Source of the DNA: a virus
DNA: 25,630 nucleotides
Strand: one strand, 5' to 3'
Virus record (IMG/VR): IMGVR_UViG_3300005336_000652
Location: 1-25,630 of that record
This document shows positions 7,403-14,971 of this stretch, in pieces. Below the pieces are notes generated by a model. It saw only the letters and a list, made by a program, of their open reading frames with translations, did no database searches and was not told where the DNA came from. The position numbers were made by a program, and so were the translations under genes. Every line of letters begins with the position of its first letter. Within the stretch, counting starts at the first letter, position 1.

Positions 7403-8020
7403 ATGGCAAAATCACTCGCACAAGAGCAATTTGACCTTAAGCACGCGCAAGAAATGGAGATAGCAACGCGTGAACTCATGCGTAGATCTCATGATCTTAT
7501 TCGCGTATATAATCCCCTCGACCACACCTTTTCATTTATGTACGACAGATTCTGGCATCGAGTACCTGCAAAATCATATAAAGATATGGAACGATATTTA
7601 GCTTTAAAATTCTTTAAAAATATCGCTGAATATATGATTGGACAGCAAATCACTAAACAAGGGGAAGAGTTAAAAGCGTTACGTGAGAAACAAATGGGAA
7701 AACAATTCTTAGATCATTATGAAGAAAATGTACAGATTTGGGATCGCGTACCAAAAATAAATGATCCTGACTTATTACAGCAAATTAAAAAAGTAGTAAT
7801 TATTGGCGTGGTTGAGGAATATGGTATGTATGAGGAGCCTCAAGAAGCAAGAGAACCAGAAAAACCAATGGATACACGTTCAATCCATGAACAACTCTTC
7901 GATAATATCGGACTTGCCACAAGTTCAATGCCTGAAGTACATAATAAACCTGTTTCGCATGTTAAGGAACAAACAATTGCAGTACAAAAAGATGAATTAG
8001 CAAAAGAGGTGGCAGTATGA
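7403..8020 (+). CDS. Hypothetical protein with NP..F..Y...P...LA domain (paralogue of 8681-8929)
   Basis: A 205-residue soluble protein. Residues 37-79 (from NPLDHTFSFMYD to LALKFFKNIAEYMI) align without gaps with residues 16-58 of the 82-aa protein at 8681: Asn-Pro, Phe, Tyr, Pro, Leu-Ala, Lys and Ala positions coincide, 9 identities in 43 plus many similar residues. The same short pattern, a small beta hairpin followed by a helix, is common in uncharacterised phage proteins. The C-terminal part is acidic and probably flexible. It starts 4 nt after the previous stop without a Shine-Dalgarno and ends in an ATGA overlap with the next gene. Function unknown. Confidence 0.6.
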   Translation: MAKSLAQEQFDLKHAQEMEIATRELMRRSHDLIRVYNPLDHTFSFMYDRFWHRVPAKSYKDMERYLALKFFKNIAEYMIGQQITKQGEELKALREKQMGKQFLDHYEENVQIWDRVPKINDPDLLQQIKKVVIIGVVEEYGMYEEPQEAREPEKPMDTRSIHEQLFDNIGLATSSMPEVHNKPVSHVKEQTIAVQKDELAKEVAV

Positions 8021-8484
8021 AGATAAAAGTTAAAATTAGACAAGATGTTTCACAAGTGTTAGATACGCTTATTCCTGAAAATAGATGGAATGAATATATT
8101 GAGATGTTAGACCGTGACGGCCACCCAAATAGACGAGAACTTTTATCTTTAATTGTCACGTTTGCCAAACATATTGAAACGCTAGAAAATACCCTAGAAG
8201 ATATGGCGTTTCAGATTGATCTTCTCGAAGGGAATACACAAAGCATAAAACCAATAGAAGCTCCATTCAAACTACGAACAGCTATAGATGTACAAAAAGA
8301 ATTAGAAGCGAGTAAAACATTGGAAACGAAACAATTTACTGTTTCTTCAGATGATTTTGCACTGCTTGAGCAATTAGTCGATGCGAAAGATCCTGAAAAG
8401 GGGTATGGCAAGGAAATAGATCAACTCGATGGAAAAGAGAAAGTGTGTTTATTTTATCTAGGTTTACCAGTCTTTAGAAAATGA
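8017..8484 (+). CDS. Hypothetical protein
   Basis: A 155-residue protein overlapping the preceding gene by ATGA, with a GAGGTGG Shine-Dalgarno just upstream. The N-terminus is basic (MKIKVKIRQDV), residues 45-75 form a likely coiled coil or long helix (LLSLIVTFAKHIETLENTLEDMAFQ region), and the C-terminal third is mixed. No family is recognised. The overlap chain from 7403 to 9548 indicates translational coupling and a joint role. Confidence 0.55.
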   Translation: MKIKVKIRQDVSQVLDTLIPENRWNEYIEMLDRDGHPNRRELLSLIVTFAKHIETLENTLEDMAFQIDLLEGNTQSIKPIEAPFKLRTAIDVQKELEASKTLETKQFTVSSDDFALLEQLVDAKDPEKGYGKEIDQLDGKEKVCLFYLGLPVFRK

Positions 8485-8684
8485 AAACAGCTTTAAATGT
8501 AAAACTTATTTTTGAATCTGATAAATATAGAAATTATTGGGAAAATGGAGAATTGCCAGAAATTACATTAATAAGGATTATGAAAATCATTAATGAAGGT
8601 AAAATTACCGTCGAGATGATAGACGATGGACTCACTGTTAATAACCAACCTGTAATAATTATTAAAGAAAAAAATGAAAAATGA
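8481..8684 (+). CDS. Hypothetical small protein
   Basis: A 67-residue protein starting inside the stop of the previous gene (ATGA overlap). It has a compact mixed alpha/beta composition (RNYWENGELPEITLIRIMKI near residues 17-36, then beta strands ending in a Lys/Glu tail). Both ends overlap neighbours by 4 nt, which supports it as a real gene despite its size. No function can be proposed. Confidence 0.5.
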   Translation: MKTALNVKLIFESDKYRNYWENGELPEITLIRIMKIINEGKITVEMIDDGLTVNNQPVIIIKEKNEK

Positions 8685-8929
8685 AATTACCAACCGAACC
8701 CGATCAAACCCCAACGCTTCTTTTTAATCCCTCTAAAGCGGATTTTGTCTGCCAGTATAACGGCAAAGATGTTATCCTTCCCTCTCGTGTGATAACTGAA
8801 TATCCGAAATGGTTAGCTGACCATATTGCAAAACACTTAGCACAAAAACTAGCTTTAGAAGAAAAAAGCGGACTGCACTTTGCAGATAGAGTGAATACAT
8901 GGAAGGAGAGAATCTATGTCAAACTCTAA
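8681..8929 (+). CDS. Small protein, paralogue of the N-terminal domain at 7403-8020
   Basis: An 82-residue protein joined to the previous gene by an ATGA overlap. Residues 16-58 (NPSKADFVCQYNGKDVILPS through PKWLADHIAKHLAQKLA) share the ungapped NP..F..Y...P...LA....K..A pattern of the 205-aa protein. A basic/hydrophobic C-terminal tail follows. It overlaps the next gene by 14 nt, whose Shine-Dalgarno lies inside this coding sequence. A duplicated small domain within one operon suggests the two act in the same complex, but the complex is unknown. Confidence 0.55.
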   Translation: MKLPTEPDQTPTLLFNPSKADFVCQYNGKDVILPSRVITEYPKWLADHIAKHLAQKLALEEKSGLHFADRVNTWKERIYVKL

Positions 8930-9548
8930 TACATTAGATTTCTCAAAGTTTTCCCATATAACACCGCCCTCTCGTGAAGCAGAACGCGTAGAAGTCGAGA
9001 GACGATCTGAAGGATTAAAAGCTATTCGTTCTATCATGGAAAATTTAATCAATGCCATGCATGCGTACTATACAGATCTCGCACAACTTGATTCAAAAGC
9101 GCGTATTCTTGAACAAAAAGAACAGAATATCTATGAATTTGACAAACAAGTTCGATATGAAGCGTTACAATTGGAAAAAAATACGCTCTCATTTAAGCAA
9201 GAAAAAGAGTATATCGATGAAAAAAACCGTGAATTAAAAGAGAAAGAATTAAAAATAGGAGAAGATAAAGCATATCTTGAGGAATTGCGAATCCAAACGC
9301 AAGAAGTAAAAAAAGCGCAAGATGAATTAATGATAAAAGAAAAGACAATTGATGATAAGTTAAAACTTTTTTCAACACTAGGAGAGCGAGAAAAGGAACT
9401 CACGAAAAAACAGGAAGTCATTGATCAAGCAATTGAGATTGATAAAGAGCGAAAGCTCTTACTTGATAAACGAGAAGAAAAAATACTTGCTCGTGAAGCA
9501 CGTCTTGCTCGTCTTGAGAATGAAGCAAAAATAGGATATATGGAATAG
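8916..9548 (+). CDS. Long coiled-coil protein
   Basis: A 210-residue protein with a Shine-Dalgarno (AAGGAG, about 8904) before the ATG. From about residue 55 to 205 it is an almost continuous charged heptad-like helix rich in Lys, Glu, Leu and Ile (for example EKNRELKEKELKIGEDKAYL, ERKLLLDKREEKILAREARL). The first 50 residues are less helical. Such proteins in phage structural regions may be scaffolds, tail chaperones or structural rods; it is too short for a tape measure of a long tail. It closes the AAAGTAC operon and is followed directly by the promoter of the glycosidase gene. Confidence 0.6.
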   Translation: MSNSNTLDFSKFSHITPPSREAERVEVERRSEGLKAIRSIMENLINAMHAYYTDLAQLDSKARILEQKEQNIYEFDKQVRYEALQLEKNTLSFKQEKEYIDEKNRELKEKELKIGEDKAYLEELRIQTQEVKKAQDELMIKEKTIDDKLKLFSTLGEREKELTKKQEVIDQAIEIDKERKLLLDKREEKILAREARLARLENEAKIGYME

Positions 9549-9556
9549 AATTGTGC

Positions 9557-9602
9557 TATAATAGTTTTAACGGACATACCGCCAGCAATGGCGGTTTTTT
9601 TT
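9557..9602 (+). promoter_or_regulatory. Hairpin-leader promoter of the GH5 operon
   Basis: Extended -10 TGTGCTATAAT (TATAAT 9557-9562), 7 nt, then ACGGACATACCGCC from 9570. The stem is ACCGCC 9578-9583 with GGCGGT 9590-9595 around a 6-nt loop, followed by eight T (9595-9602) that abut the ATG at 9603. The expected transcription start falls on the A of ACGGAC. There is no Shine-Dalgarno. Directly after the ATG comes GAAAAA, so the GUGG-A5 portion of other leaders is replaced by AUGG-A5 that includes the start codon. Confidence 0.65.
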
Positions 9603-12422
9603 ATGGAAAAATTCAACACATTATTACCTCGATACGTTTCAGCCGTTCGTGATGCTAATAGGGTTCCCGGAATGGTGGGAGCAGATACCATATCAGGAGG
9701 TGCAGAAGGCGTCACTGCGCTCTCATTGGCAGGAGGTTCAGTTATCGCGCCAACAACAGCAATTGTTGATTCTGCTGGTAATCAAATCAGTACATTTGGG
9801 ACAAATCTTACTGAGATTGGCGGCACAGACGTTCCCTCTCTCGGATTAACAAAAGCACTTCCCACAGAAATTGTCGATCAAAATGGAAAGCAAATGAGCT
9901 CCCAACCTGGGGCATTAGATGTGAATGTTGCCTCTATAAGTCCATTTGTGACGCATAATGGCCCGCAATTTAGCTATAAAGGAAAACCGTTTAAGTTTGT
10001 CGGGTTTAATTATTATCCCTTAATTATTAGTCAATCACTCAGTACAACACAAAAGTTAATGGATGATGCCAAAAAATTAGGCATCACGGTACTTCGTACG
10101 TGGTGTTTTGATCCACCTGGAGGGTTTCGATCTCTTTTTTATCCTTTAGGAACAAATTTAGTTGCTAATTCATCATTTGAGACAGGAGATTTCACAAATT
10201 GGACAACAGCATCTAGTGGAGGATTTAATTGGGCAATAGACAATACGATTTCTCAAGATGGAACCTACTCAGCGAAATTAGATGCTACAACAGGTTTTAC
10301 ACAACTAGGACAACAAATAACGGTTACTACAAATACTGACTATATTTTTAACTTTTGGCATAAAACAACAAATAGAGGTGGTTTTAATTCGGTCGTATTC
10401 GTAGGAACATCTCTGGGAAGTAATAATGTGAAAGATGGAGGATTTATTCCCGATACTGCAAATACTTGGGAAATGGAGCAAGTACAATTTAATTCTGGTT
10501 CTAATACAAGTGTGTGGATTACTTTTCAAAATTTTGGGGGCTCAGTTTTGGAATATATTGATAACGTCAATGTTAGCATTAAATCTGGCACTCCCTACCT
10601 TGGATATAACGAAGGTGCATTAGTTAATATTGATACTGTTTTAAGTGAAGCGCGAAAACGAGATATTAAAATAATTCTTGATTTAGGGGATGGAAATTTT
10701 GATAACTATAATACGCCTGGGCAATATGTCAGTTGGGTCAATACGATTTATGGCGATGGTCTGCCAACTGATCGAAATAATGTTGACTATGCTTTTTTTA
10801 CCTCGACGCACTGTAAAAATCTCTATAAAGATTTTATCAAGACACTCACGCAACGAGTGAATACGATTGATGGCATTCAATATAGAGATCATCCGGCTAT
10901 ATTCTCTTGGGAATTAGGTAATGAGTTACGAACAAATCATTTTGATGATGCAAGTGTCGTGAATACCCTTCAGGCGCCAAACCTAATCGCGCTCTCGCTT
11001 CCTGGCGGGTGGGCTGATGAAATGTCGACCTATATCAAGTCACTTGATCCAAATCATATGGTCAATTTTGGTGACTGCGCGCATACCTGGCAATATGCCC
11101 AAAGTACAGGAGGCTTACAAGATGTCGTATCAAATGGGACGTTTGAAGGTGTTGATTATAATATCATTTCAGCACTCCCGAATATTGATTTTGCGGATTA
11201 TCATACCTATCCAGATCAGAGTGATAATGTCCATCTACAATATTATGGCGCCCGATTTGGCTTTACAAGTGGGATTTCAGGGGATGGATACCGAGCACAA
11301 TTAAAAGATTTTGTTGATGTGGCACATGCGAATAATAAACCTGCGATTATTGGCGAAGTAGGATTTATTTCAGGCACAACTGGAGACACTACGTTTTATC
11401 CACTGTATAATCGCTATCAAGCTTTTAAAGCAGTCTTTACCGACTTTTTAGATATTCCACAAGGTGATGGTGCGATTATTTGGCATGCTGTCCCAGCTGC
11501 AACAAGTAGCTCTTATGATGTGGCACTTGAAGCAACTGGTGGACAAAATGTCACCGATAATAGTAATGACACGACAATTGTCAATTTAGTATCTGCATAT
11601 AATACGGCGTTTCAAAACGATGTTGTCCCTGCCCAATCAGTCACTGCCATTATTAAGACAAATGGCGATACTGTTACAAAAGTATTTACACAAAACGATG
11701 CAACCGTTGCCGTCCAACTTTCTGATACGTGGACAGGGACAGTGCAATTTGAATCAACCATTGACGGCATTACATGGTATGCACAATCGCTTTTTGATAA
11801 TACTGGTGCTTCTGTGACAAGTGCAACGGCAGTCGGATTATTCAAAGGGACAATAGCCGGGATAAGTAAATTTAGAGTACGAGCTGCTGCATCAATAACA
11901 GGTAGTTTGACAGTCAATATCAAACCTTCTCCAGAAGTGAATACAGGCATCGTATCTCTTAGTTCTTTACCGGCTTTACCAAGTGGCACGAATATAATCG
12001 GGAAAGTAGGCATTGATCAAACAACAATAGGTACAACAAATGCAGTAACGCCTGTTCCTGCTTCTAACTCAGGATGGTCATTTTTCTATGTCGCAGGCGG
12101 TATCTCAAGTACAAAACAGCAAATCAAATCTTCTGCCGGAACATTTGGTGGGTATGTCATGCTATATAACCCAAATACTGCAGTTACCTTTATTCAGGTC
12201 TTCAATAAAGCATCTGCCAGTGTCACCGTCGGCAGTACTGCACCTGATTTTGTTATTCCACTTCCTGGCATCGCTTCAGCTTCGGCGACTGGCTCTGCTG
12301 CCAATGCTGAAGTTGTTATGGGCGTTGCAATGTCAACTGGCATCACAATAGCAGCAACGACAACAGAAACTGGATCAAGTGCCCCTGCAAATAATATTTT
12401 CGCAACATTTTTATATAAGTAA
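9603..12422 (+). CDS. Virion-associated GH5 glycoside hydrolase with inserted carbohydrate-binding domain
   Basis: A 939-residue virion enzyme. Residues 1-12 (MEKFNTLLPRYV) are the shared tag. Residues about 113-180 start a (beta/alpha)8 barrel of the GH5 mannanase-like type (FSYKGKPFKFVGFNYYPL, then TVLRTWCFD). A CBM-like jelly roll (NSSFETGDFTNW, ending YIDNVNVSI; about 183-327) interrupts it, and the barrel resumes. SWELGNELRTN places the acid/base at Glu441, IIGEVGF the nucleophile at Glu585, and IIWH near 627 fits the final strand. The C-terminal 280 residues hold phage-type beta domains (WTGTVQFESTIDGITW; IKSSAGTFGGYVMLYNPN) probably attached to the particle. It would cleave a beta-linked glycan, perhaps mannan-like, on the host surface; substrate is inferred. 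ATG 9603 is preferred to in-frame ATG 9588, which lies in the hairpin. Confidence 0.8.
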   Translation: MEKFNTLLPRYVSAVRDANRVPGMVGADTISGGAEGVTALSLAGGSVIAPTTAIVDSAGNQISTFGTNLTEIGGTDVPSLGLTKALPTEIVDQNGKQMSSQPGALDVNVASISPFVTHNGPQFSYKGKPFKFVGFNYYPLIISQSLSTTQKLMDDAKKLGITVLRTWCFDPPGGFRSLFYPLGTNLVANSSFETGDFTNWTTASSGGFNWAIDNTISQDGTYSAKLDATTGFTQLGQQITVTTNTDYIFNFWHKTTNRGGFNSVVFVGTSLGSNNVKDGGFIPDTANTWEMEQVQFNSGSNTSVWITFQNFGGSVLEYIDNVNVSIKSGTPYLGYNEGALVNIDTVLSEARKRDIKIILDLGDGNFDNYNTPGQYVSWVNTIYGDGLPTDRNNVDYAFFTSTHCKNLYKDFIKTLTQRVNTIDGIQYRDHPAIFSWELGNELRTNHFDDASVVNTLQAPNLIALSLPGGWADEMSTYIKSLDPNHMVNFGDCAHTWQYAQSTGGLQDVVSNGTFEGVDYNIISALPNIDFADYHTYPDQSDNVHLQYYGARFGFTSGISGDGYRAQLKDFVDVAHANNKPAIIGEVGFISGTTGDTTFYPLYNRYQAFKAVFTDFLDIPQGDGAIIWHAVPAATSSSYDVALEATGGQNVTDNSNDTTIVNLVSAYNTAFQNDVVPAQSVTAIIKTNGDTVTKVFTQNDATVAVQLSDTWTGTVQFESTIDGITWYAQSLFDNTGASVTSATAVGLFKGTIAGISKFRVRAAASITGSLTVNIKPSPEVNTGIVSLSSLPALPSGTNIIGKVGIDQTTIGTTNAVTPVPASNSGWSFFYVAGGISSTKQQIKSSAGTFGGYVMLYNPNTAVTFIQVFNKASASVTVGSTAPDFVIPLPGIASASATGSAANAEVVMGVAMSTGITIAATTTETGSSAPANNIFATFLYK

Positions 12423-12434
12423 GGAGGTGGTTAT

Positions 12435-12911
12435 ATGGCAACAGTAAAAGACGCATTCGCTAGCGTAGCTAGTTTTACGATAACACTTGCATCACTGGCA
12501 AGTTCGACAACAGGTGGAGGAAGACAATCAACAATTGTCGATAATACGACGAATCTGTATACATCTGCTCAGATTGAGCTTGCTATTAAAGTCGGAACTT
12601 CACCGACAGCAAATTCTTTAATTTATGTATATTTAATTCGAGATAATAATGACGTAACTCCCTTACGAGATGATGGCGCAGGCGCATCAGATGCAACGAT
12701 TACTATTATCAATGCGCCGTTACTTGGTACAATTCTTTGCAATGCGTCAACAACAGGTGCAACATATAGAGGAATCTTTGATACAAAACCCTTAGGCTCA
12801 TTAGGTCCGAAGTGGGGAATTGCAATTGTTAATGCAACAGGAGTCAATTTGGATTCGACAGAGGCAAATCATATAAAATCATATATTGGTATCACACAAA
12901 CTGTTGCTTAA
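12435..12911 (+). CDS. Small virion structural protein
   Basis: A 158-residue protein with the strongest Shine-Dalgarno in the window (AAGGAGGTGG at 12421-12430, overlapping the previous stop). Visible elements are FTITLASLASSTTGGGRQS near residues 14-32, DNTTNLY, GTSPTANSLIYVYLIRDNND, and LGPKWGIAIVNATGVNL followed by NHIKSYIGITQTVA. This is a pattern I recognise from small beta-rich proteins near capsid or tail genes of many phages, without a known role. It lies between the GH5 gene and the double LamG gene and probably belongs to the same surface structure. Confidence 0.65.
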   Translation: MATVKDAFASVASFTITLASLASSTTGGGRQSTIVDNTTNLYTSAQIELAIKVGTSPTANSLIYVYLIRDNNDVTPLRDDGAGASDATITIINAPLLGTILCNASTTGATYRGIFDTKPLGSLGPKWGIAIVNATGVNLDSTEANHIKSYIGITQTVA

Positions 12912-12914
12912 TGT

Positions 12915-14909
12915 ATGGCACGTCTTTGGTCATCGGGATTTGAGCAAAACAGCCTTTCGACTGAATTTTGGGCGAATACGGGGTCGCCGATTATTCAAAC
13001 GGGCATTGTGAGAAGTGGTACATACGCTGCTAAATACGCGGTTACTGGTGGTTTTAATTCTTATCATCAGATGCGGTTTAATGGAGTTTCCACACCGACC
13101 AATAAGAAAGCGTATATTCGTGCATACGCATATACAACCAGCTATCCTACTGTCATCAATAACTCATTGCTCAAGATTTTTAGTTATAACGGATCAAACC
13201 AATTACTTGCCGTCAGGGTAAAAACGGATGGGACACTCATTCTCTTTGATCTTGTAAACAGTGCGCAGGTAGGGAGTGCATCGGTCGCTCTTCCGCTCTC
13301 CTCCTGGAATCGGATAGAGCTAAGTCTAGACTTTACGACAATCACGGCTACCGTCGTAACCGTCTATCTCAATGGTACTCAATTCGCAACAGGAACGGTT
13401 AATTGGTCGAATGCAGCAAGCTTTGAGCCGGGATTCCTACAGTGGGGGATGGAGCTTGCTTCCTCAAGTACATGGGCGGTGTATTTTGATGATTTAGCAG
13501 TAAACGACAACGGAGGATTGTCACAGAATTCTCTTCCCGGTGAAGGGAGCATAATACATCTCAAACCAAATGCTGCAGGTGATGTTAATACTTTCGCTAC
13601 TCAAACAGGTGGTACCGCAGGATCATCTAATAACTTCACTCGTGTAGATGAAGTTACACCAGATGATGCAACCTCTTTCAATGGTTCTAGTACGCTCAAT
13701 CAACAAGATCTATTCAATGTATCCGATAGTGGAATTGGTGCGTCCGACACAGTAAATGTTGTATCCGTCGGGGCACGCCTACGAAATAATGTGGTTGATG
13801 CGACAACGGCAATTAAGCTCGAAATAGAAAAGACCACAGGTGGGACGATAGCGCAATCAGCAGCCATAATCGCAAATACGACCACGTGGGCTAATAATAA
13901 TCCCTCTTTTAGCAACAATAACTATGCGCTTTCTACCTATCAAGATCCTGACGGCGCCGCCTGGACGCAGTCCACGCTGGACACCATGCAGATCGGCTAC
14001 AAGCTCACCACGGGCGGGACCAATCGCATTGATGTTTCGTCGGTATGGGCGCTGGTCGATTATACGCCTGCTCCTATTGGTATTGGTGTTATTCGACCTA
14101 CTGCTATTAAGCCTCGTCTACCTGTGCTCAATAGAAATAGTCGATTTAGAAATGGGCTTGTCGCAGCGCTTGCACTGAGTGAACAAGGAGGGGGAGTAAC
14201 CACAAACTATAAAGATCTCGCCTCTAGTCTCGTCGGTGTTTCTTCTGGAATTATTACTCCATCTACTGATATCTATGGAGCTATGGCAAAATTTAATGGA
14301 GAAGCAACAGGGGGAGGCATTATTCAATATCTTACAGCTAAAAACCAACAGGATCAAACGAAATTCTCCTGGTTATTCTTATATAGTCGACACGCAACAG
14401 GCGGTGGGAATACATCACCAAAATACTTTATGTTAGTAGATTCGGGATCAGGAACAGCAGGGAAATATTTATCTGAAGATTCGGGAACTGCGATGCAGAT
14501 CGATATTCTATGGTCAGGAGGCGACGCATTGTGGGATTATGCATTCCCTGCTGTTGATCAAGTAGTTATTGATATCATTACCTATGATGGCAGTAGTACG
14601 AGTAATAATCCAAGTGTGTATCGAAATGGACTACCATTAAGTGTGACAACTGTAGCAGCTCCTTTAGGAACTATTCAAACAGGAGATGATACAACACTTG
14701 CTCTCGGGAATCATCCCGCACAATCACGAACAATGAACGGAAAAATAGGTATGTTTTGCATGTGGAACCGTATACTTTCCTCTTCTGAAATTGTCACGCT
14801 TTCAGCTAATCCATGGAAACTTTTTAAAGAACCTGGATTTTATCAGTCATTAAATAGTATTTCAGGAACGCACTATTACTCGTTTCTTCCTACGTTGGGA
14901 ATAGGATAG
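12915..14909 (+). CDS. Two-domain LamG-type adhesin protein
   Basis: A 664-residue protein with at least three parts. Residues 1-200 form a LamG-like domain (FEQNSLSTEFWANTG; WNRIELSLDF near 127; AVYFDDLAVNDNG near 190). Residues 215-390 form a different beta module ending in AAWTQSTLDTMQIG and WALVDYTPAP, a string common in metagenomic surface proteins. Residues 415-645 form a second LamG domain ending GKIGMFCMWNRILSSSEIVTLSANPWKLF. It probably binds surface glycans beside the GH5 enzyme. A 78-bp patch at 13950-14027 is much more GC-rich than the rest of the gene, suggesting a recently acquired segment. It starts ATG 12915 3 nt after the previous stop, without a Shine-Dalgarno. Confidence 0.7.
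   Translation: MARLWSSGFEQNSLSTEFWANTGSPIIQTGIVRSGTYAAKYAVTGGFNSYHQMRFNGVSTPTNKKAYIRAYAYTTSYPTVINNSLLKIFSYNGSNQLLAVRVKTDGTLILFDLVNSAQVGSASVALPLSSWNRIELSLDFTTITATVVTVYLNGTQFATGTVNWSNAASFEPGFLQWGMELASSSTWAVYFDDLAVNDNGGLSQNSLPGEGSIIHLKPNAAGDVNTFATQTGGTAGSSNNFTRVDEVTPDDATSFNGSSTLNQQDLFNVSDSGIGASDTVNVVSVGARLRNNVVDATTAIKLEIEKTTGGTIAQSAAIIANTTTWANNNPSFSNNNYALSTYQDPDGAAWTQSTLDTMQIGYKLTTGGTNRIDVSSVWALVDYTPAPIGIGVIRPTAIKPRLPVLNRNSRFRNGLVAALALSEQGGGVTTNYKDLASSLVGVSSGIITPSTDIYGAMAKFNGEATGGGIIQYLTAKNQQDQTKFSWLFLYSRHATGGGNTSPKYFMLVDSGSGTAGKYLSEDSGTAMQIDILWSGGDALWDYAFPAVDQVVIDIITYDGSSTSNNPSVYRNGLPLSVTTVAAPLGTIQTGDDTTLALGNHPAQSRTMNGKIGMFCMWNRILSSSEIVTLSANPWKLFKEPGFYQSLNSISGTHYYSFLPTLGIG
13950..14027 (+). other. 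GC-rich mosaic patch inside the double LamG gene
   Basis: 53 of 78 bases are G or C, whereas the flanking parts of the gene are AT-rich. The codons (CTG, CTC, GGC, CAG, ACC, CGC) are not those favoured elsewhere in the window. The patch encodes the AAWTQSTLDTMQIG segment of the middle domain. It suggests recombination with a higher-GC relative. Confidence 0.55.
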
Positions 14910-14915
14910 GTATGC

Positions 14916-14971
14916 TATAATAATCATAACGGACATACCGCGCGAAAGGCGCGGTTTTTTTGTGGAAAAAT
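14916..14971 (+). promoter_or_regulatory. Hairpin-leader promoter of the adaptor-tail operon
   Basis: TATGCTATAAT (TATAAT 14916-14921), 7 nt, then ACGGACATACCGCGC from 14929. The stem is ACCGCGC 14937-14943 with GCGCGGT 14949-14955 around GAAAG, followed by seven T (14955-14961), GTGGAAAAA and ATG 14972. Both arms differ from the ACCGCC/GGCGGT of the other copies but still pair perfectly, a compensatory change that supports an RNA stem. No Shine-Dalgarno. Confidence 0.65.

Noticed and set aside
8017-8020. Reassigned UGA code (as in Gracilibacteria or Absconditabacteria phages)
   Set aside because: UGA ends several genes in ATGA overlaps and at 15962-15964, and reading through would fuse good genes.
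8916-9548. Coiled-coil protein as a tape-measure protein
   Set aside because: At 210 residues it is far shorter than a long-tail tape measure and lacks the usual hydrophobic segments; no tube or sheath genes are nearby.
11101-11107. AAAGTAC inside the GH5 gene
   Set aside because: No -10 box at the required spacing and it is in the middle of the catalytic domain.
11612-12013. 133-residue minus-strand frame opposite the GH5 gene
   Set aside because: Antisense shadow of a well-supported coding region, no ribosome site or promoter.
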